Shown here: piece by piece, positions 33,680 through 45,492 of the stretch
Layout of the letters: every line of letters begins with the position of its first letter
How positions within the stretch are numbered: position 1 is the stretch's first letter
Source of the DNA: Chrysopilus asiliformis
Taxonomy: Eukaryota; Arthropoda; Insecta; Diptera; Rhagionidae
Assembly (NCBI GenBank): GCA_964034945.1
Contig: OZ035960.1
Span: forward strand, 44,869,002-44,933,001
DNA length: 64,000 bases
Direction: 5' to 3'
Made by a program: the position numbers and the translations under genes
The notes under the pieces: generated by a model
Told to the model about the DNA's origin: nothing
What the model saw: only the letters and a program-made list of their open reading frames with translations
Databases searched by the model: none

Positions 33680-33812
33680 TGATATTGACTTTTGGAATAA
33701 GTTCTTAACGATTGTAAATAAATACCGCAAGCCGCTCGTCATCCACGCGTCCCCATCCATCACTAGATGGCTTTGGAAGGTGTATGTGTGAACTGTCAGA
33801 AATAGTTCAGTA

Positions 33813-34942
33813 ATCCCCGGATACTGCACATGGGAAAAATTCTGGACTTGTTGTGCAGTTACGAGAGTTTGCGGTTATCAGATACTCCTTAACAGCAAAA
33901 GTTGTGCAGTTATGCGGAATCCTTTTTATACCCGTATGGTGAAACCAAAGGGTATATTAAATTTACCTTACCGTTTGTAACGCCAAGATCCCGTTATCAC
34001 ACAAAAAAATGAATTACACCAGTGTGTTTAGAATGATAAGAAAAGTTGAATTTAGCATGTCCGTCCGTCCGTGTGTCCGTCCGTCCGTGTGTCCGTCCGT
34101 CCGTCCGTCTGTCCGTCCGTCCGTCCGTCCGTCTGTCCGTCTGCCCGTCTGTCCGTCTGTCCGTCTGTCCGTCTGTCCGTCCGTCCGCCTGTCCGTCTGT
34201 GGATTGCGGGTGCACGGATTGAGCTAGAGACTTGAAATTTTGCGCAGATCCGTTTTTCGTAAAATGCAAGGCTAAGTTCGTTAATTGTCAAAAATGGGTA
34301 CCCCCCATACGAACGAAAATGATTTTTGCGAATATCTCAAACACGGTGCATCTTATCAAAAAAAAAGTGTGAGAACAAAAGTTATTTAGGATATGATTCT
34401 ACATAAAACTCCCGTACATCAAAATCCGATTGGAATAAATTTTGAAAAAATCTTATTGGAAAATGTGGCTTCAAAGTGGAATTTTTCAATAATTGCCAGA
34501 TTGGCAATTATAGCTTTTGTTATGTTTACTGCACGAAATGGTGCACTTATTAGGGTCGGTCCCTAAGTGCTGAAAATTGTGCATTTACTTTCTAGGTTTG
34601 TGAGATCACAACATAATTGTACTGGTTTCTAGCCTTTCCAGTGGGGTATAAAGATACATACACACGATCAAGAAAATATAACAAAAAAAGTATTAAAAAT
34701 TATTAGGAAAAAACAACTTGTGCACTTATCCGGGGGAAAACATATGACGGGAAAACTTAATCAAAGACTATTTTTCGTGCAGTAATAAAAACCCCTATTA
34801 CTGCACGAAAAAGAATTTTTTGGAGCGGGTTTCCCTTAAGCGATAAATATTGCATGGAATTACTTAAAATGTGCTCGGGGTTCGAATTACTGTTGCACTT
34901 AAAAGGGTTTTGTAGTTATCCGGGAAGCAGTTATCTGGGGAT
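33813..34942. mobile_element. TA-flanked element with ATCCCCGGATA termini, split by family A copy A5
   Basis: The left end is TA-ATCCCCGGATACTGCACA. The right end is GCAGTTATCTGGGGAT-TA (TA at 33811-33812 and 34943-34944). The words TTATCCGGG, GTGCAGTTAT and GTGCACTTA recur inside, on both sides of the A5 insertion at 33927-34526. Without A5 the element is about 530 bp. Terminus plus echoed internal words resemble the GGGGAAAC elements, suggesting a related Tc1/mariner-pogo type. No coding sequence. Confidence 0.6.
33927..34526 (+). repeat. Family A repeat, full-length copy A5 with expanded GTCC/GTCT array
   Basis: Begins TATACCCGTATGGTGAAACC and ends TTGGCAATTATAGCTTTTGT. The tetranucleotide array at 34059-34203 is the longest among the family A copies (about 145 bp of GTCC and GTCT). 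It is inserted into the ATCCCC-ended element. Confidence 0.8.
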
Positions 34943-35548
34943 TACTTTGAATAAAATCCATTTGTAATTTGAAGCAAAAATGAAGGAGCCTTACCACAAA
35001 AAAAACGCTAAGAACTTATTCTCATAACCAATATTAAATATTTTGTTATTTCTTTTCAGCCATACTCCACCATTGCTTGTCTTGTCTAAGATTGGCTGTA
35101 ATAAAATAAATATATGGTCACCCTAAATAGGGCCGTTGAAAGATAGTGGGTAGCTAAACTATGTCGAATTTGAAAATTTGAAGAATACAACAGACACGAG
35201 CCTGTGATACTTCAACATAAAACTTTTATGTCTTCGATTCCATGATCTTGTAAATTCACTCTAACATCAACTTGACTAAACACTCATCCTTGGTTGCAGC
35301 ATGCGCGATACCGCGCTTTTAGAGGCATTTGGAAATTCGCTACGCAATATTAAAACATTAAAAAAGGCGAAACATAAAGTTGTGCTTCTCTAGAAACTAT
35401 AAGGTTTTAAAAACGTCCAAAAAAATTTGCCTGTGGCACAGTTTTTTATAGAATTTCGGCCTGCGGTGCATTTTTCTCTAAAGAAAAAAATTGCTCGGCG
35501 CATTTTATTATAAAGTCTTTATAAAGTCATGATATAAAGACTTTAGTT

Positions 35549-36093
35549 TATACCCATATGGTGAAACCAAAGGGTATATTAACTTTGCCTTACCGTTTGT
35601 AACGCCAAGATCCCGTCATCGCACAAAAAATGAATTACACCAGTGTGTTTAGAATGATATAAAAATTGAATTTTGCATGTCCGTCCGTCTGTCCGTCTGT
35701 CCGTCTGTCTGTCCGTCTGTCTGTCTGTGGCGCGGATTGCGGGCGCACGGATTGAGCTACAGACTTGAAATTTCGCGCAGATTCGTTTTTCGTAAGATGC
35801 GAGACTAAGTTCGTTAATGGGCAAAAATGGACCATTAGGGGGGGTCACGTTTTTTGTGAATATCTCAAAAACGATGCATCTTATAAAAAAGTGCAAGAAC
35901 AAAAGTTATTTAGGATATGATTCTACATAAAACTCCCATACATCAAAATCCAATTGGAATAAGTTTTAAAAAAATTTATTGGAAAGTTTAACTTCAAAGT
36001 GGAATTTGGTACAACTGTTCGAATTTTGATACGAATATCACCACACGGGTTTTCAATAATTGCCAGATTGGCAATTATAGCTTTTATTATGTT
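35549..36093 (+). repeat. Family A repeat, full-length copy A6
   Basis: Begins TATACCCATATGGTGAAACC, has a GTCY microsatellite at 35680-35727 and ends ATTGCCAGATTGGCAATTAT then TTTTATTATG. A family C copy starts immediately after it. Confidence 0.8.
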
Positions 36094-36096
36094 TTT

Positions 36097-36588
36097 ACTT
36101 TGCTCTGCGTAGCTAAGAAGGAAAGTATTGTATTCATAACGGTGACCGACTTGATATAGAACCTGGGAAGATAGAAAATTTCTGATCAGACCCGTTTCAG
36201 GTAAAATGATGAGGATGTCCATGAATCTGTCTGTTGGTCTGTTTGTCTGTCGGTCTGTCCGTTGTACGTATCTGATATAACTTGATAACGAGTTAAGCAA
36301 GCGACTTGATATTTTTTGTGCCTAAGTTTTACTAGAATCCTAGTTTCTTATCAACCTTTGGAAGAGTTCGGTTAACGAGAACCTCTCATAGATTTTTTTA
36401 AATTAAATACAGCCTTCTGTAAATTTCTCGAAAACTATATATTTCAAAGAAATAAGTTTTTCGACATTTTATGCTTTGACGGTTTTTACGTATATCATAC
36501 GGTTCTTGAGTAATTTTGAAAAAGGTTATTTTCCACACATTTTTTCTGAAACCTTATCAAAGGGAAGTTTTGAGTTGACCACACCTGA
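36097..36588 (+). repeat. Family C repeat with intact 3' end
   Basis: Begins ACTTTGCTCTGCGTAGC, then GGAAAGTATTGTATTCATAA, a GTCT-type stretch at 36226-36260 and TAACTTGATAACGAGTTAAG. It ends GAGTTGACCACACCTGA followed by T. The CTGA terminus matches the CTRR rule of Helitrons and is shared with the D copies. Confidence 0.65.
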
Positions 36589-36599
36589 TATTTTTAAAA

Positions 36600-38305
36600 G
36601 CCTTTAATTAGCTTGCTTCTGTCTGAGTTTGCCGGGGTCAAATCTTGCAACCAAATGTTGACAGATCTCTATATGCCCAATTGACTTGAAATTTGGCACA
36701 CATACGTAACTCCAGTCTGAATTATGTGTTGATTAATAAATTGTGTTGACGAAATCTGTTATAAACCATATATTATCCATTGAGACAATCGATATGCAAT
36801 TAACTCCTACATATATCTATATTAAATTATATATTTATGTATACATATATAGTGAATTTCACATTGCCATTTGATGCTGTGCGATAAATGCGACGATGGA
36901 TAAAATCGATTCAGTAAAACAGCACAATATACACGCATTTTGCGTCTACATCAATAAAGTTGATTAGCTACCCCATGTCCGAGAGTAAACATCACCCCTA
37001 AAAAGGTAACTTCATCCAACGTTATTAATTGACCTGTAACTAATTCAGGTCAGTTCACAAATAGGCACATTTAGGAGGAATAAACAAGAAAAATCAACTC
37101 AATAAAGTTTGATTGCCCTAACTTCAGATTTAGATGGAAATTAATTAGGCCGTAGATACTATCGACTGTGATTAATATATGTAACTTCATTTCAACATTA
37201 TTATTTTATGCTTGGCGAATTTATTCCAAAACCTGATAACTCTCAATTACGTGAGCAGAGGCGAGTATATGCCTTTTTTACACCGAATATATAAAAAGAA
37301 CATTAAGGTATATCCATAATCCACAAATTCAATTAAGTTATTACAAAAATATTTTATCGAATAAGTCTTTTGCCGTCACTGTGCTCGTAATTTAAAGTCA
37401 CTTGCAAAATTCAACTTTTTCCATTTATCGTTCTTGAAAAGTTGAAAAACTTTCTCTACTACATACACATATTTATCGCGATAGAAGGAAGGAAATTTAG
37501 ATCTTTTGCTGTTTTACTGATTGTGGCAATACCCAATAGTAAAGTTGAAGTTATAAATCGTGAAAGAGAATCTATAAATATACGCAAAGGAAAAATCGGA
37601 GAAAAATCCAACTTTTTCTTAGTGACCGGAAAATATTTTCCAATATACACGATTCGAGCCAATTAATTTTGACTGTGCAGAAAGCTCATCATTTTAATGA
37701 CAGACAATAGAAAAGATCGGACTGACTATGTAGTCTGATTCGATACAAATTAGCTTTTTACCTTCACGTATTTCACACTGGATGAACCAACGACTAAATG
37801 GCTGAATAGATAGATACATTGAAAAACAGATAGATGGATACCTTTCCATTAGATTAACTTTTGTTTCGACAAGTTTTTTCCTTTCAGGATTTTCCTTAAG
37901 GGAAATTTTATAGCCATCCTTAGATAATATACAATAGACCTTTTCCTTCATGTTGTGTAAGAATTTCCGTACCTATCCCTTAAGGCTGTAGACTATTAAC
38001 CAGGCAATTAATTGCGCGTAAAAGCAAATGTGACGTGCCTTCTAAAGCTTGCAATGATTTATCGCATATTCACATAAATATATTAAGTTGTAAAAATTTT
38101 TATTGCCTTCATGTCTATATAGAGATTATCATTAAAATTTTTACGTAAATCGTTGCTAAGAACTTGTTAATCTATTTTATGAGGAGGAAATCTTTATTAT
38201 TACAAAGTTTATAAACAATTTTGTCAAAAGAAGAGTCTTTAGGTTGTGTGATCCAAGTAATTTCAATTTGTAATAAAGATGCAAGTGGGTATATTTAAAT
38301 CATTT
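36600..38305. other. AT-rich intergenic DNA, nothing recognised
   Basis: Several short open frames occur on both strands without domain signatures. No shared repeat was noticed. Confidence 0.4.
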
Positions 38306-38740
38306 CCGAAACATAAGAAAAGCTATAATTGCCTGGGACCAATCTTCAAATACTCTATATGAGGACAGACAATTTTGATTGAATTTTGGTATATTGTAAA
38401 ACCATATTCTAACTACATTTCGTCTTCATAAATTTTCGATACTATGCATCGTCATCGAAAAATTGCAAAAAAGTCTTGCTATTGTAAGAAGGAGTTGGGA
38501 AGAAATCGCCAGAATTTGCCCGTTCTAGAACTTAGCTTTGCTATTTACTTAATTCTTTCGAAACTATGGGGTTTACGACAGACGGACAGACAGATGGACG
38601 GACGGACAGACCGACGGACAGACAGATGGACGAACGGACATGCGGAAAGCAAAATCTTTTGTCATCCCACACCCTGGTATAGTTCGTTTTCGTGTCCGAC
38701 GATTGGTTCGATGCGTTACAATTGGTATACTAAATCTAGT
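38306..38740 (-). repeat. Diverged family A relative
   Basis: Starts AACATAAGAAAAGCTATAAT, carries a GACA/GACG microsatellite at 38578-38640 and ends with GTTCGTTTTCGTGTCCGACG and GCGTTACAA. It matches the 21838 and 63418 copies more than the A1-A6 group, so it defines a sub-family. Confidence 0.6.
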
Positions 38741-38780
38741 ATCTACTTTCGAAAAAATCCGCCACCAAATATAGTTTTAA

Positions 38781-39084
38781 GGTGCCGCTCCACATGAGAG
38801 TAAATGCCGGCGAGAACCTCTCGATAGGAGCTATTCGCAAATGGACACGTCTCTGAGAGTCGCTCGCAGAAACTCGCGAACTAGTTTCTGCGATCTGTCA
38901 AAAGTGATTCTCGCTCTCGAGAACTCGCCAAATCAAAAAAATCAAGATGTCAAAAAAATCAAGTTAATTGGTCAAGATATTGAAAAATCGCGGAAATTTA
39001 CTCTCAAATGGACAACCTCCTGCGAGTAACTCTCGAGAGTTTTTGAGAGTTACTCGCGGATTAACTTTAATGTGGAGCGGCACC
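38781..39084. mobile_element. TTAA-flanked foldback element, copy 3 (best preserved)
   Basis: Ends GGTGCCGCTCCACATGAGAG and TTAATGTGGAGCGGCACC, with perfect TTAA on both sides (38777-38780 and 39085-39088). It is 304 bp with no coding sequence. This copy defines the family's ends. Confidence 0.8.
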
Positions 39085-39088
39085 TTAA

Positions 39089-40290
39089 TGTTAACACCTC
39101 GCAATGCAATTCAGAAAAAGATTAATACTGAAGCAGCGCCAATTTGTTTTGACATTCGTGTTTCAAAGAGTTTAAATTCACTTGAACACCGTTTTGGTCT
39201 CAATATTCAATGAATTCCGAAAAGGATTCAAATTTTCAATTGAACTCCTTTTAGGAGCTGTTTCCATTTTACAGGTTCACACATCTCAAATGCTTGCAGA
39301 AAACAAATTTATTTACTACTCTAATAAGATGATTTAACGCCGAAAAATTGTTTAAAATTAGCACCCACAGGGAATTGTTGTGAACTTCTTAACCCGAAGA
39401 TGAATTTTGGCAAGGAATAGACTTTTGTCAAAAGTTCTTTCCCTCTCCCCCATACAAATCGATTTTGTTTGTGATTTTCTCGAAAAGGACTCATTTTTTT
39501 CGCAAAATTTGTTTTAAAAAAAGTATTTAGAACGTGATTGCTTGATTCATTTTTCCATACACCAAAATCCAATTGGGGCCAATTTTTATAAATCCATTTG
39601 GAGCCAATTTTTATTGGATTGCTTAACTCTTATTAGAATTTTTAATTTTTCGCGTAGCTATTTCCAATAGTTATCTATTGAAAAGTTGAACTTAAGTATT
39701 TTTTTTTCAAATTTTTTTGACATCATTTTCCGGTGCGACAAACCCCAAAAAACTTTTTTTTGGGGAAAAGCAAATTGGTCAATTTCATGTCAAAGCAACT
39801 CGCGATTACAGTCCTCTCCACTTTCTTAATTTTTCTTCGGTTGCATGGTTTTAAGCATCTAAAGACAAATTACCAGTAATTTTCTTGGACGGAATTACGC
39901 CGAAATCATGAATACTAAAAATATTTGTAACTCCTCAACCGATCGACGTCGAATTGACTGTATTGGAAAAGTAATTATATTTTCTTTTCAAAAAATCTAA
40001 TCCTTTTTGTGTTTTTTAACCAATATGGAAGCAGTCGTTTTTCCTTCCGGAAGAATTAATTATTTTCTTTGAATCTGGTTGTTAACCTGTTAAGAACATT
40101 CCTCTAAAATGTCTGGTCAAAATTCGCAAATTTCCCGACTATCTTTAATAACTCAAAGACTCGTTGCGTACCGGCTTGATATTTCTTATGAATGCGTTTT
40201 ACCATAATCATTTGGAAAAGTTTTAAATAGAGTTTGTTGAAAATTTCGCGAAAATTTCGTGCTTTTGAAGAAAAATGTATATGACCAACG
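39089..40290. other. AT-rich DNA with a piece of the TTCTCGAAAA-type repeat
   Basis: 39430-39560 shares 'TCCCCCATACAAAT' and 'GATTTTCTCGAAAA' wording with 29640-29850. Otherwise nothing is recognised. Confidence 0.35.
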
Positions 40291-40298
40291 GTTTATAG

Positions 40299-41197
40299 CA
40301 GCGTTTCTCAACCTTTCAGTATTCGCGGCCCAATTTTCAATCAAAATTGTCATCGCCCCCCCCCCCCCCCCCCCTGCATACAATAAAATGTATACAATAA
40401 TAACGTAATTTGAGTATTTTGGCGCTAAACCTACACTACTACCCTAATTTTAAACACAAATTACCAAGAAAACAGTAATTTATTGACATTTGGCAACACC
40501 GATCCTCAGCGTTGACAAAACAAGAATCCGGTGCCTTTTTATTGCTCTTGCGTCATTTTTGCGGTTTCGCGAGAAGTTGTTTTAACCCTGAAATCACAAT
40601 GAACGCGAAACCGACGAGAACCTGGCGCAGAAACTGTCACTTCAAAGTTTGGTTCCCACAAATTGTTTGAAGTGAGCACAGTGAACGTATAGAACGCAGC
40701 TACAACGTAACCGCAACGCAAAAGTTTGCAAACTTCTAACTTTGTCGCAGAATTCTGCGTTGACAGTTCATAAAGTGAGGTTGGAAAAATGTCGTTCGAG
40801 GAAAAATTGATAGCCTTAGTACAAATAACAAAGATTATCGCTTCAAAATTATACATTTTTGTAATTTTTCCAAGTTTATACCACTTTATATTATGTCACT
40901 TGTACTACTTCACGAGCTGCCATTGTGCTCTGCCGCTAGAATTTTGCACTGCGTGACAGTTCAGAGCATTGTAGTTGCGTTGGTTTCGCGCTGGTTTCGC
41001 GTTCATTGTGCTCCAAGCGTAAGTTAATAAGTTAATTATTAAATATTATGTCGAAATGTATTTTGTTTTGTATGTGGGTATGTACTTTCCTTTCAATCAA
41101 TTAATAAACTTTTTTTAATATTTTGTCTTGGATATGCTCGCGCCCCCCCCCTTAAATGTACTCTAGGGGGGCGCGCCCCACAGGTTGAGAATCGCTG
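40299..41197. mobile_element. hAT element with SPIN-like CAGCGTTTCTCAACCT termini
   Basis: The left end CAGCGTTTCTCAACCTTTC and the right end GGTTGAGAATCGCTG are inverted. They are flanked by a perfect 8-bp duplication GTTTATAG (40291-40298 and 41198-41205), the hAT signature. Subterminal G/C-rich pieces (CGCGGCCCA and GGGGCGCGCCCC) also fit the SPIN/Charlie group. A C-run lies at 40357-40374. There is no transposase: most of the middle is a second, nested foldback. Confidence 0.85.
40597..41015. mobile_element. Foldback MITE nested in the hAT element
   Basis: TCACAATGAACGCGAAACC on the left and GGTTTCGCGTTCATTGTGCT on the right are inverted, with further pairing of AACTGTCAC and GTGACAGTT. 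It is nested inside the 40299-41197 element. The exact TSD is not resolved. Confidence 0.6.
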
Positions 41198-41205
41198 GTT
41201 TATAG

Positions 41206-43550
41206 GTAAAAGTATATATTTAAAAAAAACATATTTTTTCCGAATCTTAAAATATTAAAAATCATGTGCTGTTCATAACATATATTTCTTAATAAAATCA
41301 GCCACTTTCAAAAAAAAAATTAAAAAAATCCTCATTGATATAAGGGTGAGCCCCTTTCAAAAATTTAAAAAGAAAGATATTTCTTTCTTATTTCAACAAT
41401 TTTATTGCATCGGCATTCAAATGCTAAGGTTAATCCGCTCGAGTTAGCATATTTAATGTCAAAAATTCTGAAACATACAATTTATGTAACATTTTAAAAT
41501 GTATAAACAAAAGTTTTTTGGGCCGAAGAACTCATTTTTCTGCCAGAGAAGTGGAATTTTAATCCATAAAAGATATATATTTTTTTCAAAAATAAACAAA
41601 ACCGTCAATGTAACTTTTACACGAGCTTCCTGTTTTTGCCTCCTTTTTATTATAAAACATGAGTATTATATTCAAAGGATATTAAACATAATTTACCAAA
41701 ATTTATGTTCAGTTATATTTATATAATTGAAGGTCTTCTATAATATCAAAACATAATCTGAATATCCCTTAATATCAGCCCTCACATAAGTTATATGAAA
41801 CCTCATCTCGAACAGATTAAGACATTAAAATCTAAATCCATCATTTAGTATAAACAAAACGAGCCTAATGCCTGTAATGTCACCGTCGTCTATTTTATCC
41901 TTAGAAGCTCGTTTGCTGAGCATGAAATGAAGCACTCATTCACAGGTTACAAAGCCCACTTATGGCTGTCGGAAAAGCCCTAAACAAGATACTCGGAAAG
42001 GATAAAAATTATACCTAAACCCCGCATCAACTTACACCAATTCAAATCTATGGCCCAATAGCACAATGGAGTACATCTAGACAAAACTAAATTGGACTGA
42101 TGTTGAACAGAGTGTACTAGAAATAAAGTAGGTCCTCACGCGAGTAAAAAGGGGGATTCCTTTAATTACAATCCTATAACAACAAACGACGGCCAGATAT
42201 CCTTGAATGTCTCGGTTAATCTGACCCGGGAAGTAAATGATAAAACATCTATTAAAGTGGGAACTAAACCCCGGAAGTGAGGAAATTGCGATTGTGCTTA
42301 TCTTGGCTCGATGTGCCTGTCTTATGCTGTCAAGAGCTTAGGTCTAAATACCATCCCAGTTTGATGCAAAAAAAACTAAACCGAAATCTATATAACGTAT
42401 AATAACTGTACAAAAAAATGTGAAGACGAAAGAATAGGTTTCCTCTTCAAAATCACCATGCCTGCCTACAAAAGTTATTTTTTTTTTTAAAAAAAGTTTT
42501 CTTATCGTAGGCAGAGCAGATTTAGCACAAAAAAGGGTTAGTCCCATCTGAAACAGAGAAGTAGACAGAAATTTTTATCTGTTCACGAGTGTTGGTGATG
42601 GCAAGGGCCATCATGACATTTGGGAATATAAAAATGTATAAAAGGGGGCACTTTAAAAAGGAAAGAATTCGTCTTTTGCTGCCGGAAAAATGTATGTGCG
42701 GTTTATGCCATAAGGTCGAATTCCTAGTTTTGTGCCGAATAAGCACACATGGAGGAAGTTTTACCGGCTTCATGAGATAATCACGGGACTGACTGCTTGG
42801 AGAGATTCTTGTTTTTCAATGATTTCATGGAGTTTCCAGCTTATGCTTTTCCATTCCAGTGCTGTATAAAGGATCCACGGTACCAAAACGAAGTGCCATT
42901 AAGACAAAAAAAAAATACTTCCAAAGGTATTTCTTGAAGAAATTGCTGATATTGAATTCGAAGCATGCTAGAAGAAAATTTAGGTTATTTCCCTATTCTG
43001 CTTTTTTTCTGGAATTTTTCGTCATATAAGTGTACGGGATTTAAGCCATATCCTTAAATACCTGCAAGTTTTTTAATTTGAAAAAATGTAGAAATTGACA
43101 TTTCAACGACATGCAACCAAAGGACAATTTTAATGGGTTCAAATTCTATATAGCCTTTGGGCGTACATATATGTGTATCTACCATATGGAAATTAAACTG
43201 TGCCAATAGGGAAATAACAATATGTTCTTATAACTTTTGACAATTTAACGTTGGGAAATTTGTCGATTTGTTTAAAATTGCATGAAACCGTTTTTCTTAA
43301 TTGTTCTGGACAGCAAAACAATTAAGAAAAACGGGAAAATATTTTGAGGTTAATTTGATAAAAAATTTATTCATATAAATAAATCCAGATCAAAATTTCT
43401 CACTTTGATCAAAAATAAAGCAAAATGAAAATTGAAACAGTTTTTTTTTCATCAAATTCACACCAAAGTTTACCAAATCCGAAAAGCTAAAATTCTGGAA
43501 ATGCATTTAAAATAAAGTAAAAATATAGTTAAACCTGTCTTGTTAATTCG
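41206..43550. other. AT-rich intergenic DNA, nothing recognised
   Basis: No domain-bearing open frame and no shared repeat was noticed. The open frames at 42344-42780 overlap on both strands and look fortuitous. Confidence 0.4.
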
Positions 43551-43553
43551 TTA

Positions 43554-43978
43554 TGCCGCGGTCACACGACGCTGTTTTGCCAGCCGCTGGCTGCTGTTGG
43601 TAAGTAGCGCTGGCAGCCAGTGTACTGAGAGGGTTCACACGATTTCTACTTTAGTAGCGCTGGCAAGTAGCAAAACAGTGGTTTGACATTTTTATCTGGG
43701 AGATTTTTTTAAAAATAAACGTAATACACAAATTTAAATAAATAAACAGACTTTACCACTTATCAGACTTTTGACAGCTCAGAAACCATGTGACAGGGTC
43801 ACGTGATCCCTAGTAGCGCTGGCAAAGTAGAACGGTCTCTACTTCACTAGCGCTGCTAAAATCATCGCGCTGCTGCTGGTAGTAGCAACACACTAGGGTT
43901 CACACGGTGCTGCTGAAACGGCTGCTAACAGCGAAACAGTCACTGGCGCTGGCAAAAAAGCGTCGTGTGACCCCCGCA
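43554..43978. mobile_element. PIF/Harbinger-type foldback MITE
   Basis: The left end is TGCCGCGGTCACACGACGCT and the right end is GCGTCGTGTGACCCCCGCA, inverted over about 30 bp and flanked by TTA on both sides (43551-43553 and 43979-43981). The interior is rich in GTAGCGCTGGCA words in both orientations. It is 425 bp and non-coding. The TTA target fits PIF/Harbinger, but the termini differ from the autonomous element at 49527, so that element is probably not its driver. Confidence 0.7.
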
Positions 43979-44304
43979 TTAGGTATTCGATTTGGTATTG
44001 ATGGGTATAATTAACTAAAAATCTAAATTTTTGAGTTGGCGTTGTTTTGATCTAGTGTGCGATTTTTTTTTCAAAAATTCAGTAAATTTTTACATTTTTC
44101 GTAATATATTTTCAGGAAAAAAAATCCCAAAACTCTGAGATTTTTGGTTATAACTAAAACATAAAAAAAAATAACTGAAAAATAAGGATTTTCATGTATC
44201 CTTAGTTATGGAGTTCTGTCGATTGATTTTAATGATTATTTTTTTAATCGAAAACCTATGCAGTAGTGGTTTGTATAAAAATCTAAAAACTAACGACTGT
44301 TTAC

Positions 44305-45484
44305 CAGGGATGGGAAACGTTATCGTAACGTAACGAAATAACGAAATGATTTTCGGGCTATTTCTTCATAATTACGTTATAACGTTATAGAAATTAAATT
44401 CCGTTACAATAACGAAAAACGTAACGAAAAACGAAAAAAAATATTACGTTTTTTCGTTATTTATTAATTTTTCCTTGTTTTGTTCAGTATTATATTTTCG
44501 TGACAGACCTGCCACCTGCATAAAATATATGTAATTAAAAATATTGGAGTAGTATTTTTAATCGTATTTTGATTCTAATGTAGGGGTCACATCTATCAGT
44601 TTTCCATCAGTTTTTGGGAAATTGATGGGAAACTGATTGATGTGAACGTTCGCGTCAGTCGCGTCAGTCGTATCGCATTAGAATAGAACCAAATATTATT
44701 TTTTGAACTTAATGCAATAATAATGCATACACATACTCTCTCTTTATTATCCACCGGCATTTTTTGATCTCTACAATCAAAATGAAGCGAAAATTTTCAC
44801 AAAAAACTGTCAGTCGCAACTGATAGATGTGAACGCTTAATTGGATGTAAAAAACTGATGGAAAACTGACGAGTACCGTAACAGTCGCGACTGATGGAAA
44901 ACTGATAGATGTGGCTCTTACATAAATCGGATTTTGTTTTGGCCCGATTCCCTCTATTTCTGGAGATACGAAAAAGGAAATCTTTCAAGCAACTTTGTTG
45001 GTATCGAAAATATTTTCTATCGAAAATATTTTCTTTTTAGTAACTCCAGAAGTAGAGTGAATTTCGCGAAAGCTAAGTGCGACTCAGAATCAGCGACGTC
45101 AAAATAGCCTAAAATTCTATATCTTTGATATTGACCAAAATGTCGATTTTTTAATTTAGTAATCACTATTTTATTTTTTTTTTGTTTTTATTTGTATTTT
45201 CTTTTTGCTTTTATTATTTTTTATAGAATTTTTTTTTTTATTTTTTTATAGAATTTATTTTTATGGAAACTGAACTGAATTACTTTGTGACAAACTATTA
45301 TTAAAGAGCGTTTTTTTTTTGTTTTCAGTTTCCATACAATGTGTAACGAAATATAACGTTATAACGTAACGAAATGATATTTTTTATCGTTACAAAACGA
45401 AATAACGTAACGGAATAAAAGTTCAATTTCGTTACGTAACGAAATGAATAACGTTACGATTTTTTATTTCGTTTCCCGTCCCTG
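44305..45484. mobile_element. hAT element with CAGGGATGGGAAACG termini
   Basis: The left end CAGGGATGGGAAACGTTATC and the right end TTTCGTTTCCCGTCCCTG are inverted. A perfect 8-bp TSD CTGTTTAC flanks them (44297-44304 and 45485-45492). Both subterminal regions are dense in TAACGAAA/CGTTAC words (44314-44460 and 45340-45465), probable transposase-binding repeats. No transposase remains; a second MITE is nested at about 44585. Confidence 0.88.
44585..44920. mobile_element. MITE nested in the hAT element, TCACATCTATCAG termini
   Basis: The left end is GGGGTCACATCTATCAGTTT and the right end is AAACTGATAGATGTGGCTCT, with TA on each side. The interior repeats ACTGATGGAAAACTGA and GATGTGAACG in both orientations. 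Probably Tc1/mariner-like because of the TA; non-coding. Confidence 0.6.
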
Positions 45485-45492
45485 CTGTTTAC

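Noticed and set aside
34009..34291. Overlapping open frames on both strands with T-D-G-R or V-C-P-S repeats
   Set aside because: They come from the GTCC/GTCT microsatellite of family A copy A5. Similar frames at 33346, 35579, 38444 and 14464 have the same cause.
42344..42780. Possible small gene (62-83 codon frames on both strands)
   Set aside because: The frames overlap antisense to one another, have no conserved motif and show no splice or poly(A) context.
43554..43978. MITE driven by the Harbinger element at 49527-52245
   Set aside because: Both use TTA, but the termini (TGCCGCGG versus CAGCCTTATT) do not match, so this autonomous element is an unlikely driver.
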